Below, in pieces: positions 57,341 through 64,000 of a stretch of 64,000 bases of DNA. Position 1 is the first letter of the stretch. The number at the start of each line of letters is the position of its first letter. A program made the position numbers and the translations under genes. The notes beneath the pieces were generated by a model. The model did no database searches, was not told the DNA's origin, and saw nothing but the letters and a program-made list of their open reading frames with translations. The DNA is from Nonomuraea africana (GTDB lineage Bacteria; Actinomycetota; Actinomycetes; Streptosporangiales; Streptosporangiaceae), in NCBI RefSeq assembly GCF_014873535.1, contig NZ_JADBEF010000001.1, positions 9,486,001 to 9,550,000 on the forward strand. The letters are read 5' to 3'.

Positions 57341-57583
57341 CCTGGAAAAGTCAGGGATCCAGCCCCTTGAACCTAGGGACGGGCCCTGCTGCGGCACATC
57401 GGACGATCGGCACCCGCGACCCCCTACTTTCGTCAGGTAGGTCGATCCAACCTGGGAAGGAGCGCGGGAACACTGGTGCCCGGATGGAGATCGGCGGTGG
57501 GGCTGGCACCACCTTCCGCGGTGGGCTTGGCCGTAATCCCTGACTTTCGGCAGGGGTGGCGGGCCAGGGTTCCCGGCTACCGT
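57341..57583 (+). promoter_or_regulatory. Three regulator sites and leaderless promoter of the histidine kinase
   Basis: Related motifs at 57341-57355 (reverse: CCTGACTTTTCCAGG), 57423-57441 (CCTACTTTCGTCAGGTAGG) and 57538-57556 (CCCTGACTTTCGGCAGGGG). The last sits directly before the -35 region of a promoter whose -10 is TACCGT (57578-57583), 7 bases before the kinase ATG. This is the layout of an activator site. The interval 57244-57590 holds no gene. Confidence 0.6.
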
Positions 57584-57590
57584 TTCGGGC

Positions 57591-58766
57591 ATGTGCCGCA
57601 CACCCCGCCAGGTCCTCTACGACGTGCTCCTGTGGATCACGCTGTCCGTCCTGGCGTCCGCCGCGGGCCCCGATCCCTTCGCCGATCCCGGCGCCTTCGT
57701 CCTCGTGACCGGTGGGCGCGTGCTGCTGCTCGGCCTGGCCGTCCTGGTCGGCAGGCCGTGGCCGTTCGTCGCGCTGGTGATCCTGCTGCCGCTCGGACCG
57801 TGGGACTTCCGCGACGGCCTGGCCACCACGACCTGGGACTTCACCGGCGGCCTCGCCACGGCCGACCAGCTGTGGCCGCTGTCCCTCGTCAACGTGAAGA
57901 TCTTCCCGTTGTCCTCGACCACGCCGGCCGTGGTCTGGTACGCCTACCTGGCGGGGCGGCGCACCGCCACGACGTGGCCCGCGCCGGCTCTCCTCGGCAT
58001 GGCCACACTGGTCGGCGTGGGAGTCGTGCTGGCTCAGGGCGGACTCCTGCGGCACTGGGTGACGATGGTGACCGGCCTCATCGGCTGCTACGTCGTGCCG
58101 TACCTGCTGGGGAAGGTCCGGCGGCTGCTGCTCCAGCAGCGCGAGCGGACCCAGCTGTCGGTGGCCGCGCAGGCCAGGCTGCGCGAGCGCACCCGCATCG
58201 CGCACGACATGCACGACTCCCTCGGTCATGACCTCGCCCTCATCGCGGTGCGGGCGGCGGGTCTCGAGATCGCTCCGGGGCTCGACCCCGCGCAGGCGAA
58301 GGCCGCCGGTGAGCTGCGGGTGGCCGCCTCGGAGGCCACCGAACGGCTGCGGAAGATCGTCGGGCTGCTGCGCGACGACGTCGATCCCGCCCCGCTGGCG
58401 CCGGTCGCGGCCGACCTCACCGACCTGGTGGAACGCTCCCGCGACTCCGGCATGGAGGTCTCGCTGGAGGTCGCCGACGGCCCGGTGCCCGAGCTGGCCT
58501 ACCGGGTGGTCCAGGAGGGGCTGACCAACGCCGCCAAGCACGCGCCGGGGTCATGGGTGCGGGTCACCGTCTCGCCCACGCGGATCTCGGTGCGCAACGG
58601 CCCGGCCCGTCACCGGCCCACCGCGGTGCCGGGCGGCATGGGCCTCACCGGGCTGCGCGAGCGCGTACGGCTGGCGGGAGGCACGATGACCGCCGGCCCG
58701 GTGGACGACGGCTTCGAACTCGTCGTTGTCCCCCTTGAGGGGGAGCGGGATCCCCTCGGGGCGTGA
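57591..58766 (+). CDS. Sensor histidine kinase (HisKA_3/NarX-type)
   Basis: A 391-aa kinase with four to five membrane helices in residues 8-180, then the dimerisation/phosphoacceptor motif RTRIAHDMHDSLGHDLALI (about 200-218) and a C-terminal ATPase domain with VVQEGLTNAAKHAPGS (N-box) and GMGLTGLRERVRLAGGTM (G-box). It would phosphorylate a LuxR/NarL-type response regulator, but none is encoded in the window. The ATG follows a -10-like TACCGT by 7 bases, so the mRNA is probably leaderless. Confidence 0.88.
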   Translation: MCRTPRQVLYDVLLWITLSVLASAAGPDPFADPGAFVLVTGGRVLLLGLAVLVGRPWPFVALVILLPLGPWDFRDGLATTTWDFTGGLATADQLWPLSLVNVKIFPLSSTTPAVVWYAYLAGRRTATTWPAPALLGMATLVGVGVVLAQGGLLRHWVTMVTGLIGCYVVPYLLGKVRRLLLQQRERTQLSVAAQARLRERTRIAHDMHDSLGHDLALIAVRAAGLEIAPGLDPAQAKAAGELRVAASEATERLRKIVGLLRDDVDPAPLAPVAADLTDLVERSRDSGMEVSLEVADGPVPELAYRVVQEGLTNAAKHAPGSWVRVTVSPTRISVRNGPARHRPTAVPGGMGLTGLRERVRLAGGTMTAGPVDDGFELVVVPLEGERDPLGA

Positions 58767-58801
58767 GGGAAGGACGGCAGGGAACCGGCAGAGTCGGGAG
58801 C

Positions 58802-59785
58802 ATGGACGCTCCCCGAGCCGGCATCGGCCGGATCACCGCCGCGGTGGTCGCGATGGCCGCCACCCTTCCCTATCTCACGATCAAGATCCTGTGGCTGACC
58901 GGCGACACGGTCGGCGTGACGGCGCCCTCCCTGATGAACTCCGCCACGATGGTCGGGCTCAACGCGATGACCTTCGGCATGGACGTCGTCGGACTGCTGC
59001 TCGCACTGGCCTTCACCATGCGGTGGGGCATGCGGCTGCCGGCCTGGCTGGTGCTGCTGCCGATCTGGGTGGGCATCGGGCTGCTGTCGCAGATCCTGGT
59101 GAGCCTGGCCGTCACGCTGCTGCTGGAGGGGGCGGGGGCCTTCGGCAACGAGTTCCTCGCCGGCTGGGTGTACCTGGTCGTCTACGGCGGCTTCTCGCTG
59201 CAGGGGGTCGGGCTGATCGTCGCTTTCTCCCTCTACGCCCGCGAACGCTGGCCGTGGGTCTTCCGCTCCGGCGCGGCGCGGACCGCGGTGCCGTTCCAGC
59301 ACGTCGTGGGCCGCGGCAGCCTGCTGGTCGCCGCGGTCGTCGGCGGCGCGAACCTCTACTGGGCCCTCGGCGGCACGGCGGGCCTCGACCCCGCGGTGGT
59401 GGCGGCGCGGACCATGGCGGGCGGAATCGCGCAGACCTTCACGGGGGTGCTGGCGATCGCGGGCGCGCTCGCCTACCTGTCCCTGCTGCGCGGGAGCGCG
59501 CCGTGGGCGGTGGTGCTGAGCTGGCTGGGCAGCGGCTCGCTGTTCGGCTGGGGCCTCTACAAGATGATCATCATCGTGACGGCGGGCCCGCTGCGGGCGA
59601 CCGTTCCGATGGTCGCGACCGACCTCGTGGACCTGTTCTCGCTGCTGACCGGGATGGTGCTGGGAATGGCGGGTGCGTTCCTGCTGATCGAGAGGTCAGG
59701 CGGGGGCGTGCAGCCGGTGCAGCACCCGCTTGAAGGCCCACAGCGAGAAGGCGATCGCGAGACCGCTGATAGCGGCCACCGCTGA
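58802..59785 (+). CDS. Hypothetical multi-pass membrane protein
   Basis: A 327-aa protein with about eight hydrophobic segments (ITAAVVAMAATLPYLTIKIL, VVGLLLALAFTMRWGM, LLVAAVVGGANLYWAL, LLTGMVLGMAGAFLLIE). No family is recognised. The ATG at 58802 is used; a GTG at 58763 overlapping the kinase stop is an alternative. The last 30 residues (SGGGVQPVQHPLEGPQREGD) are polar, and this stretch overlaps the 3' end of the opposite gene by 90 bp. Co-transcription with the kinase is likely. Confidence 0.7.
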   Translation: MDAPRAGIGRITAAVVAMAATLPYLTIKILWLTGDTVGVTAPSLMNSATMVGLNAMTFGMDVVGLLLALAFTMRWGMRLPAWLVLLPIWVGIGLLSQILVSLAVTLLLEGAGAFGNEFLAGWVYLVVYGGFSLQGVGLIVAFSLYARERWPWVFRSGAARTAVPFQHVVGRGSLLVAAVVGGANLYWALGGTAGLDPAVVAARTMAGGIAQTFTGVLAIAGALAYLSLLRGSAPWAVVLSWLGSGSLFGWGLYKMIIIVTAGPLRATVPMVATDLVDLFSLLTGMVLGMAGAFLLIERSGGGVQPVQHPLEGPQREGDRETADSGHR

Positions 59786-60328
59786 GGTGCGCAGCAGCAT
59801 GTAGACGCCGATCATCGCCGACTCGTGGATGTAGAGCAGGATGCTCACCGTGGAGTTGGCCAGCAGCACGAAGGCCCACAGCAGGGTGATCCTGGCGAAG
59901 AACCTGCGCATCCGCTCGTGCTTGAGCACCGCCTGGGGCAGGTGGATGTAGTCGAGGGTGAGCTTCTGCACCATCGGCCTGTTCAGCCGGACCGAGGCCA
60001 GGAAGATCATGCTGATGCAGATCGTGCCGAACTCAGGTGTGAGGAAGAAGACAGCGTTGTTGCCGGTGACGAGGGCGATCAGGGTGCGGGCGGTGATCGC
60101 GACCGCGGCGAGGAACATCGTCGCGGGCACCCTGACCCTCCTGACGAGCCGCCATCCCACCCCGAGGTAGACCCACGACACCGCCGCGATCAGCGCGCCC
60201 GTCTCGCCCAGGACCGTGAGGGCGGTGTAGAAGACGGCCAGCGGGGCGACGACGCCTTCGAGCAGGCGCGGGGTGGCCTGCCTGGCCATGGCGGTCAGGC
60301 GGGGCAGCACGACAGGGGGATGGCTCAA
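59696..60328 (-). CDS. VC0807-like membrane protein
   Basis: A 210-aa protein with about five to six membrane segments (VVAPLAVFYTALTVLGETGA, LIAAVSWVYLGVGWRLV, ATMFLAAVAITARTLIALV). The pattern resembles the VC0807/septation-protein-A-like family. The start is placed at TTG 60328, with GGAG 5 bases upstream; the frame continues to 60433 but those codons lack the genome's G/C bias. Its 3' end overlaps the convergent membrane-protein gene by 90 bp. Confidence 0.7.
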   Translation of the reverse strand: MSHPPVVLPRLTAMARQATPRLLEGVVAPLAVFYTALTVLGETGALIAAVSWVYLGVGWRLVRRVRVPATMFLAAVAITARTLIALVTGNNAVFFLTPEFGTICISMIFLASVRLNRPMVQKLTLDYIHLPQAVLKHERMRRFFARITLLWAFVLLANSTVSILLYIHESAMIGVYMLLRTSAVAAISGLAIAFSLWAFKRVLHRLHAPA

Positions 60329-60753
60329 CTCTGCTCCGTAGGTCGGCCGGCGTTCAGCGTCTACCCAGGCTCGGAAGGGCCAGGCATCAGCGGACGCTGC
60401 CGCCGGGGTTACGGCACGGTTACCCCGGCGCACGGGGGCGCACCGGTGGCTTACCGTACCTGAGCCCTGGGAGTGCCACCGTCAGATCGTGCTTGTTGAT
60501 CTTGGCCTGTCCCGGTGTCATGGTCCGTCACATGCGTCCTTGCGAGTCCGTTGCGCTCGGACTGCTGATCGTCGCGGTCGACCTCTGATGAGCCGGGTTC
60601 GGGTGGGTCGTCGTCGTGGCGGACCTCGGGCGGCTGGGGCGCCCGGCGTTCCCACGGGGCCAGGGTCGCGGCGGCGGCCGTCGTCTCAGTGACGGCTGAT
60701 CGTGGAGCTGTTCAGGATCGAGCACGTGGCCCCCGTGCAGGGGCAGGCGGGGA
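60329..60753. other. Intergenic region, no convincing gene
   Basis: About 425 bases between two minus-strand genes. Open frames on both strands here are short and Arg/Pro/Thr-rich without recognisable motifs. The stretch may hold decayed sequence; nothing could be assigned. Confidence 0.45.
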
Positions 60754-61410
60754 TCAGCTCAGGCCGGCGGTGGCGAGCTTGGCCCCGAAGCCGAGGAAGA
60801 GGGCGCCCACGCCCGCGGTGAGCGTGGCCGACAGCTTGCGCCTGGCTTTGAACTGCCCGGCCAGGAAGCTGCCCCCGAAGATCAGCGCCGACAGGTACAG
60901 CATGCTGAAGACCTGGATGATCGCGCCGAGGATGAGGAACGACAGGGCGGGGGCCGTGTAGGACGGGTCCACGAACAGGATGAAGTAGGAGACGAAGAAC
61001 AGGATCGCCTTCGGGTTCAGCAGGCTGATCGTCAGCGCCTTGCTGAAGGGGCGCACGTCGCGCTCGCTCACCAGGGCGTTCGCTGGGGCCTGCGCCGTGG
61101 AATGGGAGCGCCACGCGGACCACGCGCCTCTGATCATCTGGAAGCCGATCCAGCCGAGGTAGGCCGCGCCCGCGACCTTCACGATCGTGAACACCAGGGG
61201 AGCCGAGCGCAGCAGCGTCGCGGCGCCGGCCGAGGCCAGCACCATGAGGACCGTGTCGCCGACGAACACGCCGGCCGCCGCGCGGTAGCCCTGGCGCACG
61301 CCGCGCTGGGCGGCGAGGGCGAGGACGTAGAGCGAGTTGGGGCCCGGCAGCAGGATGATGAAGAACGCTCCGACCATGTACGTCCAGATGTCGGTCACGC
61401 CGAAGAACAT
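60754..61410 (-). CDS. LysE/RhtB-family amino-acid exporter (LeuE-like)
   Basis: A 218-aa exporter with six hydrophobic segments. The family motif FFIILLPGPNSLYVLALAAQ is at 16-35, then GVFVGDTVLMVLASAG and SKALTISLLNPKAILFFVSY. LysE-type proteins export amino acids or homoserine lactone-like compounds; the LPGPNS form is common in LeuE-like members. AGGAGCG precedes the ATG. A palindrome lies about 40 bp upstream. Confidence 0.88.
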   Translation of the reverse strand: MFFGVTDIWTYMVGAFFIILLPGPNSLYVLALAAQRGVRQGYRAAAGVFVGDTVLMVLASAGAATLLRSAPLVFTIVKVAGAAYLGWIGFQMIRGAWSAWRSHSTAQAPANALVSERDVRPFSKALTISLLNPKAILFFVSYFILFVDPSYTAPALSFLILGAIIQVFSMLYLSALIFGGSFLAGQFKARRKLSATLTAGVGALFLGFGAKLATAGLS

Positions 61411-61444
61411 GTCTCACTCGCTCCTGCTCAGATGGTTCCTTTCA

Positions 61445-61460
61445 CATTAGCGTGCGCTAT
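61445..61460. promoter_or_regulatory. Palindrome upstream of the LysE gene
   Basis: ATTAGCG-TG-CGCTATT: 5-bp perfect arms (TAGCG/CGCTA), nearly 7. It lies between the LysE start and the stop of the serine hydrolase gene. On the minus strand TAATGT next to it may be the -10 element. A likely operator. Confidence 0.5.
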
Positions 61461-61471
61461 TTCTGGACATG

Positions 61472-62677
61472 TCAGGATGGCCGGTACCACAGGCCGCCGC
61501 CCGCGCGCCGGTGGCCGAGCGACCGGTAGACGGCGTCGACCAGCGCCTGTCCCCTCGGGTTGACGGCGAGACCGGTGCCCTGACGGTTCATCGTGTAGGC
61601 GAAGGCCAGCCGAGCGGGTGGGTCGCAGAAGCCGACCGAGCCGCCCATGCCCGCGTGGCCGAACGCCGTCTCGGTCAGCAGCGCGCCCTCGCTGTCGGCG
61701 GCGGGCAGGTGCCGGTTGTCGACCGCCTTCATGAAACCCAGCGAGAACCTGGTCGGCACCAGCAGCACCGCGTCCACCGAGGAGGCGGACTGGGTGGGTG
61801 ACATGACCGCCACCTGCTCCTCGCCGACCAGCCCGTCTCCGCCGAGCGAGAGCGGCCGGTACATCCCGGCCAGGCCCCTGGCGTTGGTGATCGCTCCGAC
61901 CGCCCCTGACTCGGCCGCGTGCGCCGCCCTGGTGTCGGACTCGCCTGGGGTCATCAGGCAGCCGCCGTCGTTGCCCAGCAGCAGGGCGGGGATCGAGGCG
62001 GGGTCGGCGAACGCCGTGGCGTAGAAGCGGGGTGGCTGGGCCGCAGGCTCGGCGGGAATCGTCGGCGCGACGCGGCCCTCCTGCTCCTCCGGCAGGCCCA
62101 GCCAGAAGTCGAGCCCGAGCGGTTCGGCCACCTCCTCGCGGAAAAACGTGCCGAGGGAGCGCCCGCTCACCCTGCGCACGACCTCCCCGACCAGGAAGCC
62201 GAAGGTGAGCGCGTGGTAGCCGTGCCTGGTGCCCGGCTCCCAGAACGGCTCCTCGCCGGCGAGCCTGTCGGCCATGAGCTTCCAGTCGTAGAACGCCCCG
62301 CCCGGCAGCGGCTCGCGCAGCGCCGGCAGCCCCGCCTGGTGGGCCAGCAGGTGCCGCACCAGCGTGCCGTCCTTGCCGTGCGCGCCGTACTCGGGCCAGT
62401 AGCGGACCACGGGCGCGTCGAGGTCGAGCTCTCCTCGGTCGGCGAGCAGGTGCGCGCACAGCGCGGTGGCGCCCTTGGTGCACGACCAGACATGGCCGAT
62501 GGTGTCGTGCAGCCAGGGGAGGCCCGGGGCGGCCTCGCCACCCCAGAGATCGACGACCGTCTCGCCGTCGACGATGACGCAGACCGACGCGCCCACCTCG
62601 CCGCGGTCGCTGAGGTTGCGCTCGAACTCCTCCGCGACCAGGCCGAACCGGGGGTCGCACGCGCCTTGTACCGTCAT
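61472..62677 (-). CDS. Serine hydrolase (class C beta-lactamase/EstB-like esterase)
   Basis: A 401-aa enzyme without signal peptide. The catalytic Ser65-x-x-Lys68 is in VWSCTKGA; the Tyr of the YxN-like motif is in HGYHALTFGFLVGEV (about 150); HAGMGGSVGF near residue 350 replaces KTG. This is the EstB/beta-lactamase-related (PF00144) pattern, usually an esterase rather than a true beta-lactamase. It is divergent from a MarR regulator 128 bp away, which may control it. Confidence 0.88.
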   Translation of the reverse strand: MTVQGACDPRFGLVAEEFERNLSDRGEVGASVCVIVDGETVVDLWGGEAAPGLPWLHDTIGHVWSCTKGATALCAHLLADRGELDLDAPVVRYWPEYGAHGKDGTLVRHLLAHQAGLPALREPLPGGAFYDWKLMADRLAGEEPFWEPGTRHGYHALTFGFLVGEVVRRVSGRSLGTFFREEVAEPLGLDFWLGLPEEQEGRVAPTIPAEPAAQPPRFYATAFADPASIPALLLGNDGGCLMTPGESDTRAAHAAESGAVGAITNARGLAGMYRPLSLGGDGLVGEEQVAVMSPTQSASSVDAVLLVPTRFSLGFMKAVDNRHLPAADSEGALLTETAFGHAGMGGSVGFCDPPARLAFAYTMNRQGTGLAVNPRGQALVDAVYRSLGHRRAGGGLWYRPS

Positions 62678-62805
62678 TTCCTGAATTCACCACGAATCCC
62701 ACTCCGCGTCCACTGGCTGCGGCTGTCGGCCACGTCCGATGAATGCCGGGAAAGGCCGCCCGCGGGAGCGGAGGGGCGCGGGCGCCGGTCCAATAAGGTC
62801 TCAGC

Positions 62806-63309
62806 ATGAGCAGCGAGCAGGACGCGATCGACGTCATCCTCGAGCAGTGGCGGCGGGAGCGTCCCGATCTCGATCTGTCGGCCATGGGCGTCTTCGGCAG
62901 GCTGGCCCAGGTGTCGAGGCTCGTGGAGTCGGCCGTCGAGCAGGTCTTCCGGCGGCACGGCATGCGTCCCGGCGAGTTCGACGTGCTGGCGGCGCTGCGC
63001 AGGTCGGGCCCGCCGTACACGCTGATCCCCTCTGAGCTGTCCGACGTGCTGATGATGTCGCGAGCGGGCATGACCAACCGCATCGACAGGCTCGAGGCGG
63101 CCGGGCTGGTGGAGCGCAGCCTCGACCCCGCCGACCGCCGCAGCTTCCGCGTCGCGCTGACCGAGGAGGGGCGCCAGGTCATCGACGCCACCCTCACCGA
63201 GCATGCGGCCAACCTGGCGGCGCTGGCCGCCCGCCTCACGCCGCAGGAGGCCGCCACGCTCGACGCCGTCCTGCGCGGCATGCTGACCCGCGAGACGACG
63301 CGCGGGTAA
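62806..63309 (+). CDS. MarR-family transcriptional regulator
   Basis: A 167-aa MarR protein. N-terminal dimerisation helices (MGVFGRLAQVSRLVESAVEQ) precede the winged HTH at about 60-125: RPGEFDVLAALRRSG, IPSELSDVLMMSRAGMTNRI and the wing RSLDPADRRSFRVALTEEG. ATG start. Divergent from the serine hydrolase gene. The inducer is unknown. Confidence 0.9.
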   Translation: MSSEQDAIDVILEQWRRERPDLDLSAMGVFGRLAQVSRLVESAVEQVFRRHGMRPGEFDVLAALRRSGPPYTLIPSELSDVLMMSRAGMTNRIDRLEAAGLVERSLDPADRRSFRVALTEEGRQVIDATLTEHAANLAALAARLTPQEAATLDAVLRGMLTRETTRG

Positions 63310-63369
63310 ACGGGCCACTCAATTGGGTCTTGTGCCGGTCAGTTGTCGGACCTATTCTCCGAGTGATCG

Positions 63370-63386
63370 TTAGTTAAGTTTCCTAA
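63370..63386. promoter_or_regulatory. AT-rich palindrome upstream of the CBM protein gene
   Basis: TTAGTTAA-G-TTTCCTAA, an imperfect palindrome (6 of 8 arm positions pair) 16 bp before the start of the secreted carbohydrate-binding protein. A candidate operator or promoter core for a carbohydrate-degradation gene. Confidence 0.5.
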
Positions 63387-63401
63387 TAAACCGGAGAGGC
63401 G

Positions 63402-64000
63402 ATGCTCCGACCCATCCGCTTCCTCGCCCTGACCGCCGTCCTCACCACCGCCTTAGCGGTGCCCGCCATGACCCCCGCCATGGCGCAGGCGCCCACCCGA
63501 CACGAGGCCGAGAACGCGACCATCTCCCAGGGAGTGGTCGAGTCCAACCACGCCGGATTCAGCGGGACCGGCTTCGTCAACTACGACAACGTCACCGGTG
63601 GCTACGTCGAGTTCGCCGTGAACGCGCCGGCGGCGGGGACCGCCTCGATCGTCCTGCGCTACGCCAACGGCACGACCACCAACAGGCCGATGACCATCGC
63701 GGTCAACGGCACGAGCGTCACCCGCGACTTCCCCGGCACGGGGGCCTGGTCCACGTGGGCCACCACCACGATCACCGCGCCCGTGAACGCGGGCGCCAAC
63801 ACCGTCCGCGCCACCGCCACCACCGTGAACGGCGGGCCCAACCTCGACTACGCCGAGATCGACGTGGCCGTCCCCGCCGGGGAGTACCAGGCGGAGAACG
63901 CGGTGATCTCGCAGGGCATCGTCGACACCAAGCACGCCGGCTACACCGGCACCGGCTTCGTGGACTACACCAACGTCCAGGGCTCCTACGTCGAGTTCAC
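63402..64000 (+). CDS. Secreted protein with tandem carbohydrate-binding modules (CBM35/CBM6-like), partial
   Basis: The first 199 codons of a longer gene cut by the window end. Residues 1-29 are a Sec signal peptide (FLALTAVLTTALAVPAMTPA, MAQA cleavage). Residues 33-153 form one CBM35-like module (HEAENATISQGVVESNHAGF, TGFVNYDNVTGGYVEFAV, LDYAEIDVAV). A second copy starts at about 156 (YQAENAVISQGIVDTKHAGY). Such pairs precede or flank glycoside hydrolase domains in secreted polysaccharide-degrading enzymes; the catalytic part is not in the window. GGAGAGG precedes the ATG. Confidence 0.87.
   Translation, partial: MLRPIRFLALTAVLTTALAVPAMTPAMAQAPTRHEAENATISQGVVESNHAGFSGTGFVNYDNVTGGYVEFAVNAPAAGTASIVLRYANGTTTNRPMTIAVNGTSVTRDFPGTGAWSTWATTTITAPVNAGANTVRATATTVNGGPNLDYAEIDVAVPAGEYQAENAVISQGIVDTKHAGYTGTGFVDYTNVQGSYVEF

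Overview
This window comes from a high-GC actinomycete chromosome. The evidence is the strong G/C third-position bias, many GTG and some TTG starts, ATGA/GTGA stop-start overlaps, several apparently leaderless promoters, a SARP/AfsR-type regulator, and the order ComM/YifB - dprA - xerC ... rpsB - tsf - pyrH - frr - cdsA - rlmN, which is typical of Actinobacteria. The gene content suggests a Streptosporangiaceae-like organism such as Nonomuraea; that placement is an inference. No rRNA, tRNA, CRISPR array or intact insertion sequence was seen.

Layout. (1) 1-7.1 kb: DNA-processing genes (end of a YifB/ComM ATPase, DprA with a long disordered N-terminus, a XerC-type recombinase), a DUF2975/HTH pair, a secreted M23 peptidase, a GNAT and a class III CoA-transferase-like protein. 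(2) 7.3-9.3 kb: a divergent MFS exporter/ArsR-like repressor pair sharing three palindromic operators. (3) 9.5-16.1 kb: the conserved translation and lipid block rpsB-tsf-pyrH-frr-cdsA, a SUFU-domain protein and rlmN. (4) 16.2-22.6 kb: a small ABC exporter, a PucR regulator divergent from an agmatinase-family/NCS1 permease operon, and an AI-2E family protein. (5) 22.7-30.8 kb: a six-gene carbohydrate operon (binding protein, two permeases, ATPase, PHP-fold metallohydrolase, GH38 alpha-mannosidase) closed by a strong terminator. (6) 30.9-31.8 kb: a head-to-head pair of MarR regulators.

(7) 32.1-35.5 kb is the most unusual region. It is a four-gene unit encoding a Gln/Tyr/Gly-rich prion-like repeat protein, a 99-aa helical protein, an 89-aa protein resembling a protease propeptide (I9-like), and a 617-aa subtilase. 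None has a visible secretion signal. The unit ends in two tandem hairpins. (8) 35.6-43.4 kb: a polyamine uptake and catabolism cluster (potABCD, aldehyde dehydrogenase, FAD-dependent amine oxidase) with a divergent Lrp regulator.

(9) 43.6-48.6 kb: an alpha/beta hydrolase, a beta-lactamase-like lipoprotein, a frameshifted gene remnant and two MFS transporters. (10) 47.1-53.8 kb: a co-directional chain of ArsR regulator, very short cytochrome P450, PEP-mutase-like enzyme, AfsR-type regulator and DHA2 exporter. The ArsR gene and the P450 have matching operator/promoter architecture. (11) 53.8-64.0 kb: a DUF998 protein, GT4 glycosyltransferase, EamA and DedA membrane proteins, an orphan histidine kinase with three upstream copies of one motif, two further membrane proteins, a LysE exporter, a serine hydrolase, a MarR regulator and the start of a secreted protein with carbohydrate-binding modules.

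Two intergenic inverted-repeat elements with related ends (12954-13019 and 37207-37298) may belong to one repeat family.
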